From NCBI GenBank assembly GCA_033032175.1, contig CM065321.1, positions 13,600,501 to 13,664,500 of the forward strand: a DNA stretch of 64,000 nucleotides. The letters run 5' to 3'. Of the stretch, positions 15,001 to 26,821 are shown piece by piece (the stretch's first letter is position 1; the number at the start of each line of letters is the position of its first letter). The DNA comes from Saturnia japonica (Eukaryota; Arthropoda; Insecta; Lepidoptera; Saturniidae). A model generated the notes under the pieces. It was not told the origin of the DNA, made no database searches, and saw only the letters and a list, made by a program, of their open reading frames with translations. The position numbers and the translations under genes were made by a program.

Positions 15001-17576
15001 TTTTGACGGGACAGAGAGCAGTGTCGTAACTAGGGCGGTGCTAGTGGTGCACAGGCTCAGGGCACATACTCTGGGGTGGCGCAGAAATGACTAGACCAGG
15101 ACCACAAACAATACCGATAATAACATTTTTCAAGGGCGCAGTTATAGAAGCTTAAACCGGGCGCATAGAAGGCTAGTTACGGCACTGACAGATAGCTGAT
15201 GATAAAAGGAGTAACCTATGTTACTTTTATTTTGTAGCTTTAGTTAGTTACTCCCTATAACATCAGTTATCTACCAGTGAAAGTCTTGTCAAAATCGGTC
15301 AAACCGTTTTGGAGATTAACCGGAACAAACAGACAGAAAAAAAAATTAAAAATAGGTTTTTTGTTTATAGGTATCGTATTTACTTTCATATGCAATTATT
15401 AAAAAGCTGTAATTTTACATTAAAAATAGATACTTCAATTTTATTAATTGTATAGATTAATTAATAGATATATTTAAAAAAATAGGGTGCATGAAAAGAA
15501 CCTCCGCGAGTGACGATAGTTACTCAGGTAACTATCTAAGCACCCCGGGTTGCCAGTTATTCTGAAAATAATTAAGCAAATTTCTTAAGTAGAACCGTGA
15601 GCTTACACTAGTTTCAATATAAATAAAACTTTAGGACTTGATGACATCAGTCAATTCAGTCTGCTATTATTATTCTTTGCATGTTGTTTGTGAGTATAAT
15701 TTATTAAATTATGTAGTTTACGAGTTCAGTGACCGAAAGAAACATTGCGATTGGTTATTTTATATTCAAATTGAAACAATGGCTTGTCTCGTGATAACAC
15801 GTTACTATATTTACAGAGTAAAGATTAAAGAAGTCCAGGGGTGTTTTTAATGGCCGACTGGCTAGCTACCACAACCTCAGAGGGTTCACAACCCTAGGAT
15901 AATTATAAGACAATTTCATGCCTTCGTACGATGTCCGATAATACATTTATTATTATCATCGTATAACAGTTTAAGATAGAATAATAATTCTAAGAGTTAA
16001 AATAATATCGGACGAGTTAGAAGTTGCAAACAGAGAACTAAAAAAAATTGATACCGAGGCGGGAGTCAGAATGAGGCCTGTTTGCTAATTTTGTTCAACG
16101 ACGAGCTAAAACAAAAAGTTCTTCCGCGCATCAGGTTGTGAACCTTGCCATGAAGTTGAAAATTTGTCGCCAAGCACCTATGTAATCAGGAAGCTGCACT
16201 TGAGATCCAGTTCTCCCACCAGACTTAGCGTGATATCGGACCACATTGTCATTTATCATCAGATGAGACTATGGCCAAACGCTAAACCTATAAAGATAAC
16301 AAAGGAGCCTGAAATTATCATAATTTTATTCATCGTGGTTTCGTAGGAACCCGACTTTATAGCAAAATATACACTTTCAAATTCATTTACTTTGTTGTAT
16401 GGGTTAGGGACGTCAGTTTTGACCATAACTAAATTTCAAATAACGATGTACCGGGGACGGTAGACTTACCAGGTTCCCGGTACTTGGTAAGCATTATGCT
16501 GGTACGCAATATTACCATTTTTCAATAGCGATCAACCCCTCTGTGATTTTGTACACCGAGGAGCTAAAAAAGTTCTACAGAATAGGACCACTGACTTTGC
16601 AAAATATTGGGTACCGACGAGCTGAACAAAAAGTTCCTCCAAGGCACGGGTGACGGTCCAAGTTTTTTTTGACGACAGATTTTCTACTCGAAGGTGGTAG
16701 CTAGCCAGGCGAGTATTAGAAAAAGCGCTACCACCATGCTAGGGTTTCATCACGATGTTTTCCTTCACTGAAAGCTCAGGCTCATTGCAGGGATTCGAAC
16801 TCACATCGATCGACGCCGAGTCTCTACACGGTACCATTAAGCCACATTGCTAGAACTGCCACGATCTCTTTTACGTGCGTTAATAAACCTAACAGCAAAA
16901 CAAGTGTCATTTATTCATTTAATTTCAGTCTAAAGTAACGCTTTTTAACGCCTATGCGTATTAAGCCTAATGGATAGTCTACAGCAAGGCTACAAAACAG
17001 ATTATAAAGTTATCAACGCGAAATACGTGATTCCACGAACTATATTTATTTAGCTGCGGATTAGCCAAATAAAATCTATTCAAATGGTTTCTTTATCCAA
17101 ATATCAACAATTTATTCAAATTTTTATCTTTGTTTTTCTATGTACGAGTGCCTTAAATACTTATTTATCTTTATAACAACTATGAAGACATGTATGTTAT
17201 TCATTACTGAATTGAAACTATGAGATACAGGATTTTTTAACTGATTGTACCGTTTGCCGTTCTATCGTTAACACAATAGGAAGCGAAAAAATGTATGGAT
17301 CTGACATATTATCTGATCACGTGATTTAACGTTAATTAACTTCCTACAGGTTATCGTCCTAGCAACAGACCCGGTTACGACTACCGACCCGGTTATAATT
17401 CCGGTTACCCGGGTTCTCGACCCGGTTACAACCAATACCGGCCCGGTTACGACCGCCCCTACTCTGGTAGCGCCGGCAACTTCTTCGGCGGCTACGGAGA
17501 CGGTTACAGCGATAACTTCAGAATATTCGGAAGGAGCGTTGACGCCAAAAAGAAGACCGAGGAATCCACCGCATAA
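9058..17576 (+). CDS. Secreted Gly/Tyr/Pro-rich structural protein (cuticle-like), 4 exons, about 205 aa
   Basis: Exons are 9058-9069, 12155-12464, 13248-13316 and 17350-17576. All junctions are GT-AG, and the phases (0, 1, 1) keep one frame of 618 bases. The tiny first exon encodes MYYL. Exon 2 completes a signal peptide (NIFLLSCSLAVTVA, likely cut before QR). The mature protein then consists of Gly/Tyr repeats (GYPGYGG, GSGYGSG) in exons 2-3 and RPGY repeats in exon 4. The tail is FGGYGDGYSDNFRIFGRSVD, ending in a charged KKKTEE segment. Such proteins are secreted and form extracellular matrices such as cuticle, eggshell or silk; which one cannot be told here. Exon 4 is GC-rich compared with its introns. 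A poly-A signal follows at 17613. An alternative last exon may exist at 20980. Confidence 0.85.
12781..13000 (-). mobile_element. Helitron 3' end in intron 2 of the Gly/Tyr-rich gene (far end not defined)
   Basis: Read on the minus strand, the element ends with a perfect 7 bp stem (GTCCACG, 10-base loop, CGTGGAC), then ACAGCTAG and a host T. Its interior (ATGCTTATTGTGGATAATTC and AGAAGATAGACA) recurs around 38840-38900. The 5' end was not located, so the right boundary is approximate. Confidence 0.6.
13661..13917. mobile_element. MITE of PIF/Harbinger type, 257 bp, in intron 3 of the Gly/Tyr-rich gene
   Basis: The terminal inverted repeats are about 30 bp: left GGCCCTGGCTACACGCACCG and right, reversed, GGCCCCGGCCATACGCACCG, both continuing TCTTGCCTGC. 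The element is flanked by the 3 bp direct repeat TTA (13658-13660 and 13918-13920), the target-site size of PIF/Harbinger elements. No coding content. The GC-rich ends contrast with the AT-rich intron. Confidence 0.85.
14886..15235 (+). mobile_element. Helitron fragment interrupted by a hAT MITE
   Basis: The part before 15018 (AATAAAATTGAAGTAAAACA, then TTAAACCGATTTTGACGGG) and the part after 15188 (AGATAGCTGATGATA, AGGAGTAACC) are consecutive pieces of the family seen at 3565-4073. They are split by the element at 15019-15187. The 3' end is missing. Confidence 0.65.
15019..15187. mobile_element. hAT-type MITE, 169 bp
   Basis: Ends are CAGTGTCGTAACTAG and, reversed, CAGTGCCGTAACTAG. The flanking 8 bp direct repeats are ACAGAGAG (15011-15018) and ACAGATAG (15188-15195), seven of eight matching, which is the hAT target-site length. 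It is nested in a Helitron, so it is the younger insertion of the two. Confidence 0.85.
15236..15456 (-). mobile_element. Helitron fragment, inverted, 5' end intact
   Basis: On the minus strand it starts TCTATACAATTAATAAAATT after a host A, as in the other family members. It carries the shared blocks for the CCGTTTTGG and AAACCG region and the ACTTTCACTGG-like stretch. It is truncated where it meets the forward copy, making a head-to-head pair. Confidence 0.65.
16660..16860 (-). repeat. tRNA-derived SINE
   Basis: On the minus strand the sequence shows an A-box-like TGGCTTAATGG and, about 40 bases on, a B-box AGTTCGAATCC, the internal RNA polymerase III promoter of tRNA-derived SINEs. The body contains GATGTTTTCCTTCACTGAAA (given as it reads on the plus strand), a phrase I know from common lepidopteran SINEs. 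A true tRNA is unlikely because no cloverleaf arms could be paired. Limits are approximate. Confidence 0.6.
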
Positions 17577-17612
17577 GTAATTTTGTATTTCTACTATAGA
17601 TATTTATGCACT

Positions 17613-17618
17613 AATAAA
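17613..17618 (+). terminator. Poly-A signal of the Gly/Tyr-rich gene
   Basis: AATAAA lies 37 bases after the stop codon of exon 4, in CTAATAAAAATATACC. Confidence 0.75.
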
Positions 17619-17936
17619 AATATACCTTTGTTTGTATTATGCAGTAATATTAAGTAAATAAATAAATAATACTCTATTTAATGAGTTTTCTTTTATTAAT
17701 TATTTTTCTTCATATCATCGAATCCTTTTTAGGTTATTGAAGTGATAACTTCTTATGGGAGGGTAAACCGCTTCGTAACGTAACGCGTTACGGCGCCATT
17801 AATAGTAGCATAGTGTCAGTCAACCCCCTAGGTTCGAATCCTCGCCGGCTTCCCTTTCTCTCTTTCGTTTGCTTTTTTTTCTTTTTGATTACTTTAAGTT
17901 ATCACTTCTGTCGAGCGTCCCGAGACGCACAATTTT

Positions 17937-18190
17937 TTTTTATACAAGCAAGATGGCAAACAAGCATACTGCCCGACTGATGGTGGGCAGCTACGGTAGC
18001 CAATGGACGCTTGTGATACCATAGGTATCACTTGCGCGTCACCAACCTTGAACTCCTACCTACCTACATCTATCTCAGACCTTTGGAAACCCTACTCACC
18101 ACAGGAACACAATACAAAGTTATTTGGCTGCGATCTTCTGTAGGGTTAAGATATTCTACCAGTCGTACTGACCCAAGTAGAGAAAAACCT
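17937..18190. repeat. Dispersed lepidopteran repeat
   Basis: The order AAGATGGCAAACAAGCATAC, TGCCCGACTGATGGTGGGCAG, ACACAATACAAAGTTAT and GATATTCTACCAGTCGTACT matches a repeat I recognise as widespread in Lepidoptera. Its class (LINE tail or SINE) is not clear. Just upstream, GGTTCGAATCC near 17833 is a B-box-like site without a convincing A-box partner. Confidence 0.5.
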
Positions 18191-20261
18191 CCCGCAGATC
18201 ATAATTAGAGTCGCGCTTAATAGTCAGCCTGCAGTGCACTGGAAAATCTAAAATCTCTAGAAATTTCGTTTTAGATCGTAAAACGGTAACAAGTTTTTCT
18301 TATCTGAAAGGTCTATTCATTGAAACCTGAAACCTGCCACTTATGTAGCTTCTTATCATTTAATTCGATTTTTAACCTACAAACAACACGAAATGATTTA
18401 CTGACAATATTTGTAATCCTTTTTCCATACACATCAACATATTATGTGCCTCTATTTACGTAGATTTTAAGTACAAGATACTTGTTATAATGTCTGTGCT
18501 CAGAGTTACCTTCCAATATAAAACGAAACACGCGGACTGGTCTACAAAGCCACCGCTTCACGGTAGCGTCCATCATACTGCGAACAAAAAGTTTGCAAAC
18601 CCTTACCTTTGCCGTACCGTGCAGATGTGAAAGTCCCCAGCAAACGTCCCCTTCATTCCTATGATATTCGCCCAATACCATTGGGTTCTTAAAACGATGC
18701 TGGTGGAGACGTTTGAGCAGGTCGGCATGCCATCGACCACTTCCGATAAAATTTAAATGCCAAATCTATCAATCAATCGTTATGCCAAACAAGTATTTTT
18801 CTAAAATCTCACGGTCTTTGCAAAAAACTACACCATACCTACTTTTTAGGGTTCCGATCTTCAATAAGGAAATAGGATCCCTTATAGGTTCAGTTGACCT
18901 ACAACCATTAAATTTGGCAAGAAGCAGTGTTTTGTAGCACAAGTAAAGGAAAAAATCCGAAAACTGTAAATTTATAGTTAGATAATTAATAAGAATTAAT
19001 TTTGTTATTTGCAGTTAGTAAACTGACCGCGGCATATATTGATGTATGGGGACAATAGTTTTCCAACAGCAAAGTTAAGTTTGTCCAGTTTATCTTTTCG
19101 TAAAACAATATTAAAATAAAAATCAGCTTTACCTGTCGAGTATTTTCACAAACTGCATAACACCATCTATTAGTGAGTAGTTAAAACAGCTCTATACATA
19201 GCGACATGTAACGTCGAGTAGCGAGCGGTACTCTAACACTGTAGGACTGGAGTATCGAATAAAAAAGTCTACAAAGTGATTGTGTACAAAATAAATATAA
19301 GCGTTATTTTTAAAAAAGAGAGTTTTATTTTAATTATATATGTAACTTGCAGTACCATGTTCGGAAAAAAGAGAACATAAGTTTTCGAAAGTCAAAACAC
19401 TCAAAGTAGTGGTTAGTAGTTCTGTGGTAGCGCTTTTTTGAAGCGTTTTGAATTTTTCCTTTGCATGCTTGGTATAATATGGTTGATGAGCTACCTTGAT
19501 GCTATATTTCAAGTTTCTGAGTTACCTAGAAGTGATCTAGGTTTTTTATGATTAGTCAGTAAGTTACTTTTCAGACCTTAATAACTCAATAAATATTCGT
19601 GTCAATAACTTATTCGTGAAATTTGGGATTCTAGGTGTTCAACGTGGGTGTTAAACGTTCAAAATTTGTACGTCTAATAGCTTTTGACATAAGGAGGGGC
19701 CGAAAGTAGCTCGGAAAAGGTTCGTTTAAAAATACACACTAGCCGGTGTCGCACTTTTCGAACTTGGCCGTATGTCTAGAATTTAGACACTGCATTGAGA
19801 AAATAAAAAATTATGCGTTTTCAAAATTATCTTTCAGTGAAAAAACAAACAAGTGATCGTGAAAGATCGTTTTACACCGGATTTAAAATTAATAAAAAAA
19901 AATGTTAAGACTAAGTTGCTATTATTTAATTTTGAAAATACAAAACATGAAACAAACGCGCCGATACGAATATCTGTAAATTGATATGTCTATAAAATCA
20001 GTCAGTGTATGGCCTTTTGAGGTGACAATTACGGTAACTGAACTACCTCCATCATTATTTAATCGACAAGATGATGAACCAAAACCAAAATGTATTATTT
20101 TTGGTAAGTTAATAGCTTTTAAAATTTTCTGCCTACCCTGTTTAAAAACTCTCGAGCTCGCCGATGCTACCTAATTATTTTTCTGAATGTGGCTGAACAA
20201 TTACGGAACCATCGGTGCGCGAGTCCCACTCGCACTTGGCCGGTTTTTTAACAAACTTCAA
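18191..20261. other. Intergenic, degraded repeats only
   Basis: No supported exon. Fragments such as GCACTTGGCCGGTTTTTTA at about 20233 and TAGCCGGTGTCGCACTT near 19741 resemble tails of common lepidopteran repeats, but ends could not be set. Confidence 0.4.
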
Positions 20262-20479
20262 CAAAAGACGGTAGGTTACTCAATTCGAATGATTTTTATA
20301 ATGGATGTTCAGCCATAACTTCTTTGTTTATGAACCGATTTGGATGATTATTATTTGTTTAATACCTCAAGGGTGGCCCCATTTTAATTTCATTGTCATT
20401 TAATACTGAACTTCGAAGATACACTACAAGACTCCTGAAAATCATTGTAATTGGTTTACTTTTTTGTTAAAATTTGTCT
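20262..20479 (+). repeat. Dispersed fold-back family, partial copy
   Basis: Shares CATAACTTCTTTGTTTATGA, GATTTGGATGATT, ATACCTCAAGGGTGGCCCC and the tail AAAATCATTGTAATTGGTTT with the better copy at 21378-21618. Further copies lie at 35962-36165 and 40140-40320. Confidence 0.65.
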
Positions 20480-20979
20480 TATATTATATGTATAGATAAA
20501 TTCTATTAAAAGGTATCTAATAATACCATAGTTTCGTCAATTACACCTGAAATTACAAAGAAGTCTTGATAAATAATATAAAGGAAATGGTGCTAGCGGA
20601 GGTGGAAAGGAATTTGGGCAGAACTTGATTGCAACCACCGTATACAATGTATAAACCCGTCGACGTCAAACTTTATATCGAGATGCGAAATTCGGAATAT
20701 TCCATATCGATTGCTGGACCCTCTTACATTGTGGCGAATATCTCATCTTTTTTATAAATCATAATAAATGAATCATAAACAGTTATTATCAAAATAGGAA
20801 TATTCCACAATGATATACTTAATCGAATTATAAAAGTCAACCGTTTCATAATGAAATTCAAAATTACAAAAAACTCGTCAGATATCTTTATCGCATTAGC
20901 AAAATTATCAACGTCAAATAAAACAACGTATAGAATAATTTAAGCAATTTAATATTTTTAATCAGTTATTTGTATATAG

Positions 20980-21209
20980 GTTTTAGGTATAATTACGAGC
21001 CGCTAAACCAATCTGACGTCATAGAGTTGAAGAACGACGCAGCACCGGATCGGGCATTCGCAAAATTAATCGGCAACGAACTTGTCATGATCTCTGATAT
21101 ATCGGACCTTGATTTATTCGGGCTGGATGGGGTCACCGCTTTCTTTTTCACCTGGAAACAGTCAACATTTATCCCAGACCAGACCATTGACGAGACCGCT
21201 TACAACTAA
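20980..21209 (+). CDS. Candidate terminal exon (alternative last exon of the Gly/Tyr-rich gene, or of an unknown gene)
   Basis: A TTTGTATATAG acceptor at 20979 opens a 76-codon frame ending in TAA at 21207-21209. The reading frame requires phase 1, the same as the donors after exons 2 and 3 of the Gly/Tyr-rich gene, and both joins would give Gly at the junction. The encoded segment (FRYNYEPLNQSD at the start, then an acidic ISDISDLDLFGLDG stretch) has no Gly/Tyr repeats. The stretch is richer in GC than its flanks, and ATTAAA signals follow at 21256 and 21261. I do not recognise a domain. It could equally be the end of another gene. Confidence 0.45.
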
Positions 21210-21377
21210 TCAACAATTATATTCTCCGAATATCCAACTTTTTCCATACCACACTATTAAATTAAATATAGAACTAGACTGTCATTTTCAACTGATAGGT
21301 TAGGTTGGCATCGTAAAAATTCACTCTTATTTTTTTCCACAACGCACACAAATAAGTATAACTTCAAAAGGTCATGT

Positions 21378-21618
21378 TTAACAAAAAGGAAAACGAGGTC
21401 AATGATTTTGAAGAGTTCCCCTGGTGTATGTTTATTAAAGTTGAAATTCCATAACTTCTTTGTTTATGAACTGATTTGGATGATTCTTTTTTTGTTGGAT
21501 AGGGGATACCTCAAGAGTGGTCCCATTTTCATTTCATCAGCATTGGAACTTCAACTGTAAAAAAGATACACCGGGGGAACTCTTCAAAATCATTGAAGTC
21601 GGTTTCCTTTTTATTAAA
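21378..21618. mobile_element. Fold-back element with long inverted ends, about 240 bp
   Basis: The left end (TTAACAAAAAGGAAAACGAG, GATTTTGAAGAGTTCCCC) is mirrored at the right (GGGGGAACTCTTCAAAATCA, GTTTCCTTTTTATTAA) over roughly 50 bases. The interior matches the copies at 20262, 35962 and 40140. It is non-coding, and no clear target duplication was seen. Confidence 0.7.
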
Positions 21619-21725
21619 AATTGCCTTGTGAAGTTATTGGAATAGTCTCAGTGAATAGGTTATTTGGATCGGGCGTATTTCATTTTTTTTTTTATTTACC
21701 TTGTATTGTGGTAAAGTTTTTCACA

Positions 21726-21800
21726 CTTAGGGTTACCATACGTCCGGAAATTAGGTTCATTGTCCGAAATGCGGGGGGGGGGGGGGGTCAAGAACGTCCG
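21726..21800. repeat. Short dispersed repeat with a G run
   Basis: GGGTTACCATACGTCCGGAA is followed by a 14-16 base G run near 21773. A related piece, GGGTTGCCAGCCGTCCGGA, occurs at 26103, so this is part of a dispersed family. The G run may be unreliable. Confidence 0.5.
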
Positions 21801-21866
21801 GAATATTCAACAAATGAAGGAACAACAATGAAATACCAAATAAAAATAAATATGTATAATTATTAA

Positions 21867-23130
21867 ATCGATCAAGTATCAATAGTTATAATTCTTAAAT
21901 TAACATACTGATACATCATGTAGATAGATTGCACTAGGTATAAGTAAGAAATCTATATTCCGCCTCATATAATTTTCTAAAGTTAATGTCTGGAATTTTC
22001 TCCGGTTATTTTTTTGGTCTTGTATCCCTATTCACACTCTATGTTTTGCGTCAAATAACGACGAGTGTGATAATTCAAAGAAGTATGACTTCTATCGCAC
22101 GTAAACAAGTACCTACACGCATTCACTTTTTCTTTCTTCATATTATTTTTAAATAGATAGATGGCCTTTATCTTTTACAAATAATGTAGATAGGAATGTA
22201 GGTAAGTACGTTTTTTTCATCGCTACATATTTTTTCTGAAATCTTTGCATGAATACATTTAAAAAAAAAGGCTCAGTTATCTCTTCAAGCCGAGCAATTG
22301 GGAAATAACTTAGATAAGACTAGTTGTACATTGACCAGCTATTGAACCGATAGGTTTTGTTTGAACACTGAAAGATCAGAAAACAGTAATTATGTAAAAA
22401 AAAATAGTTTTCCTGTTTATATCGGCCGTAATAATCCTTAATTATGAAGATTTGTTGCCGAAGTAGAAAAATAATACTTTAAATAACATATTTATTAAGT
22501 GAGTAAATGTTATCATAAGTACCTTAATTCATATTAAATTGCAAAAATAATTTATCAAATCATGCTTTAATTAGTTTAAATTTAAACACTCATGACTAAA
22601 CAATATGAAAATGTTTTTAATTACATGAAAAGAATTGTTATTGTATTTTTTTGTTTTATAAAATGGATCTTTAATTTTTATTAGCATCGTAAATTCGTTA
22701 ACTAGAAATAATACGTTAGTATAATATTAATAAAACTTTAAAGCCACTCTATCATCATACCCTTTGATTCCAAATTTGTAGGTTTGCTTCTGTGTGGTGA
22801 ACAAAAAAAATTTAATCAAATTTATAATAAACATACTAAAACTAGTAACTTCATTCCTAACTATCTTTAGCCTACGGTTTCACCTGTGTAAAAGCTACAA
22901 GACTAACTTTACACCGCGCCACCGCCTGCACACCCGCACACCTGTATATGACAACTTGCCAGATTTCAACAACTGCACATCTTAGGATCGTAGCGTGAAG
23001 ATACATAACCTATAACCTCCCTCAATAAATAAGATATAAAACACAAAGGCAATTTTTCAAATACCACTGGTAGTTCCAGAGATTACGCGCGTTCAAAAAA
23101 ATAAAGAACAATCTCATGAGTTTTATCATC
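21867..23130. other. Intergenic, nothing recognised
   Basis: AT-rich DNA with short chance frames only. Confidence 0.45.
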
Positions 23131-23134
23131 ATTA

Positions 23135-23471
23135 TATTAATATGTGAAGCAAAAACTTTGTACCCCTTTTTAAACGTATTGCGTGCTCGGAAGACTTTGA
23201 GAGTTTATATAGAGAAGGAGTGCAGAAAGCAAAAATTTATCTATAATATCTGTTACTAATATATTAAATAAAATAAATGAATACTGCGAATCCTAAACCG
23301 ACCAGTGCCATTGAACTTAGATCCTCCAAAATATTGACATTGTCAGTCAATGAAAAGTGACAGCAAGTGATTTAATATTCATTGTTTAGGTTCATATTGT
23401 AAATGAGAAACAAAAAATAGTCTATGATTAAAAAGTCGCTGGTCGAATTTCTATCATTGGGCGACCGCTAG
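23135..23471 (+). mobile_element. Helitron-like element, about 340-370 bp (family 2)
   Basis: It runs from the GCAAAAACTTTGTACCCC region to TTGGGCGACCGCTAG with a host T following. A stem GTCGC/GCGAC precedes the CTAG end. An inverted copy with the same block order lies at 47490-47860. No coding capacity. Confidence 0.6.
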
Positions 23472-25387
23472 TATAGATTAACATATATCAAATAAGTAGA
23501 GTATATATAGCTAAACTACGAGGAGAGAAGCAACATAGAGTGGATAACTACATCTCTCTAAAATCCCGGAACGTTGATAATGACGTTTTCATCCCAAGAT
23601 TTAAGAAATTACATATTATTTGTTGCATTTTGAATACATGAGTAACAAATTACTATTTTGAAGAATCTTATGACGTTATCAATAACTTTTTATTGAATGA
23701 AGATATCGTTATAATTTTTTCCAAAATCTATCCAGTAGTTTTTGCGTGATGCGCGTACAACGGCAGATCTCAATCATTTTATTTACTTTTTTATAGATAT
23801 AAGTAAATAAAAACTGGAATGCAAAATGTAACTATTATTTATCATTCCGGTATTTTAGAGCGAGGTATCCAATCTATGTTACTTCATTGAAATTTAGGTA
23901 AATATACTCTATCTATTCCGACCTATGCTAATTAATTAAATAATTAAACTTTTCATGTAATTGTCATATTATGGGACTTCACCATGTAAGCTTAACATAA
24001 AACAATGTTTACCATATACCAGTGAGTAAGAAGCTTGAACAATAGTATTATATTATAGTTAAATACTATAAATTAAATTGATAGATTACTTCATTGATTA
24101 TTAAATTTTATAAATGTGTTTTAATCGGTCTCTTGTATTATATCTCACATATCTATATATAATTAACTTTAAGGGCAAATGTAATGTATCTTTATCGGTT
24201 TCTTGTGTCTTTAATATACTAACATCTGTGCCTATATTCATATAATTGTTTTGGTTTTATAAATTTCTTGTGTCTATAATACTCTTGCGTTTGTGCTTAT
24301 ATTTAACCTTAAGGGCAAATGAAAATGTCTTTATCACTTTCGTTTATCTCTAATACTCGCACATCGGTGCCTACATTCTAATTTATGGGCATATATTAAT
24401 TAATTGAAAGAGTTAACAATATAATGAGATACGACTGTCATTCCTAACTAATCAATCACATTCGCTAAATCAATAAGGTCATACAAGTTCAATAACTACA
24501 ATATAGTGAATTGATATCACCTATATTTCATAATCCAGTGTCATTGAACGCTGTCACTGTAGACAACAAAAGGTAATAATTCGTAAATTCGGTCAATAAT
24601 AATAAAAATGTATATCATATCAACAGTAATATTATAAACGCGAACGTAACTGTGTCTGTGTGTTTGTTACCTTAAGACTAACCTCTGAACCGTTCGCAAT
24701 GGAATTTGACATAGCGGCATATTAGGGCCCGGAGAAGGACATAACATAAATTTTATAACTATATTTTAAGAAATACGTCCAGCGACGCGGCAGGTTTCAG
24801 CTGGAATGTATTACAAATTCGCTTTCTTTTCTATGGCGATTTTATGACACCCGAACGAAGTTGAAACAATAACTGTTTGATAGTACTGAACGACACGCTA
24901 GTAGCCTCTGCAATAACCTTATTTAATTTACATTAAAATCTTCATCTAGAACATCATATCAACAATATAATTTATACTTATTTATCCTTAAATAGTACAT
25001 TACAATACAATACACAATAAAATTACACCTTCTCAGGTGCTAATTCCGTCTTTTTTTTATATATTTCGCTACATTAAGAAGCATTACTTTTGATTTTATA
25101 TTTAACTTTTTTATATGTAGCGTCAGTAATTCCATCTTGGTAAAATTATCTCATGTGTAAGCAGTTAGAAAAACAAAATCGCGCAAGCCCTAACGTCAAA
25201 CGCATTTAGATACCCATTAGTAACGCCTAAACAAGTTTTATCACATATTTTTTTATTGGAGTACTTATTTTTGGAGTTTTTAATGAATTTGTCATTTAGA
25301 AAGCAATATGGAGAATTTGGGGGGAATCAGGACGTTATTCTTCCACAGTTTGGGGAATTTGAGGAAGATTTTAGGGGAATTTAGACA
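23472..25387. other. Intergenic, old repeat traces
   Basis: A piece near 24630-24800 (AATATTATAAACGCGAACGT, then GGAGAAGGACATA) is a diverged relative of the family at 49157. No exon is supported. Confidence 0.45.
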
Positions 25388-25520
25388 TTGGACATTGACA
25401 ACACTAGCTATAACATTCCTCAAACGCTTGCAAAGCGAAATCACACCGAACTGAAACCCTTCCTATTGCATACGGTGGGGTTGTGGAATGGGTTACGAAA
25501 CACGGTTTTACCACCAGGTA
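25388..25520 (+). pseudogene. Possible LINE C-terminal tail remnant
   Basis: The frame contains AKRNHTELKPFLLHTVGLWN followed by GLRNTVLPP. This resembles the end of Jockey-type LINE ORF2, where an arginine-rich stretch precedes a TxxLWNxLPxxVFP motif. No RT core lies nearby. A GTAAGT follows at 25519 but need not be a splice donor. The fragment is short, so the call is weak. Confidence 0.4.
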
Positions 25521-26821
25521 AGTTGTTTACCAGTTATATTATTTGCTGCCGTTTGACATTTAAAAAAAATGTTTTAGTTACATTGAATAACTTTCTTATT
25601 TACATAAATAAAATACATGTACCTAGATATGCTGACCAAAATACAAACTACTAGGCAGTATATGGAAGAAAACGCAATGAAATATCCGCATTCATATCTC
25701 ATTCGAAATCAAATTTACAACTTGATTGATATACCGATGCAGTATCACTAGCTAAGGTAATTCACAAATAGATTTTACTGCAACTTTCATCCTATCAATG
25801 AAAAATCTTATCTTTGCCGGCCTGCGTGGAGCACTATCTGTGTTTATATCGCAGAAATCCAGATCTTTCGATTAAATTTCGTACATCGATAAAATTGATA
25901 TCTAACATCAAAAGGATGACTTAATCGGTTTATGAAAACTGAAAGATTGTATATCGAAATTGCGTCACAAAATATTTTTTTTTACCTTAAAATCTACTTT
26001 TTAAATATCTACAACTAGCTTTTGAACGCGGGTTCCCTCCCGTTGTCTTTGAAATGAAACGACTCGCACACCACCTATTGTACAATGGTTGTACTAATAC
26101 TAGGGTTGCCAGCCGTCCGGATCCCCGGATCTGTAGGACACTACGGTATACTGTATGCTTGTAGATACTGTAGGATCTAAAAAATATCCATATTTGGAAA
26201 AGCGTCCAGGCAGCGAACGAAGTTTTAAAAACATGCCCGGGTAAATCCCGGACACTTTTGCGTCCAAGGAAAATCGGATTAATTGATTTGCAAACAAAAC
26301 AAATTTTATAAAATCACTAACGGAGCCCCGTGGTTTCACCCGTGTTACTTTTATTCGACAAACACCGCGCTGCCAATGCAATCGTGTAGCCTATCATAAT
26401 TGTTATCACTTCCCGCAAGTACAGATTATATTAACTTTTCATTATATCTTTAACTATTTGTCTAAATATCATGCTATAATGAGTAAAAATTTAATTTCAT
26501 GAAATTGTGTTTATGATAAAGTAACTTTTGTTCGTAAGGATTAATATGCCATACCTAGAAATAATGCTTATAAATTAATTTTTAAAGTTCAACAAAAAAA
26601 TATCGCTAAATTCCTTATTGTGGCTTATGTGTAAGAGATAGGCATATGCTATAGCGGACTTTTTTTAAAAATATATAAGGACCAATATTTTTGTACAACA
26701 TTGTATTTACGTATCATTGACCATTAAGCCAGCGCAAACGAATAAAACAGTTCTGGAAGGATTTTACCTCCGACTCACTTAACAAAAATCAATATGTAAG
26801 GTTAGATTAGGTTAGGTTTCC

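Noticed and set aside
17800..17850. Possible tRNA gene with a B-box GGTTCGAATCC
   Set aside because: The A-box-like TAGCATAGTGT is too close and no cloverleaf arms pair; at most a SINE tail.
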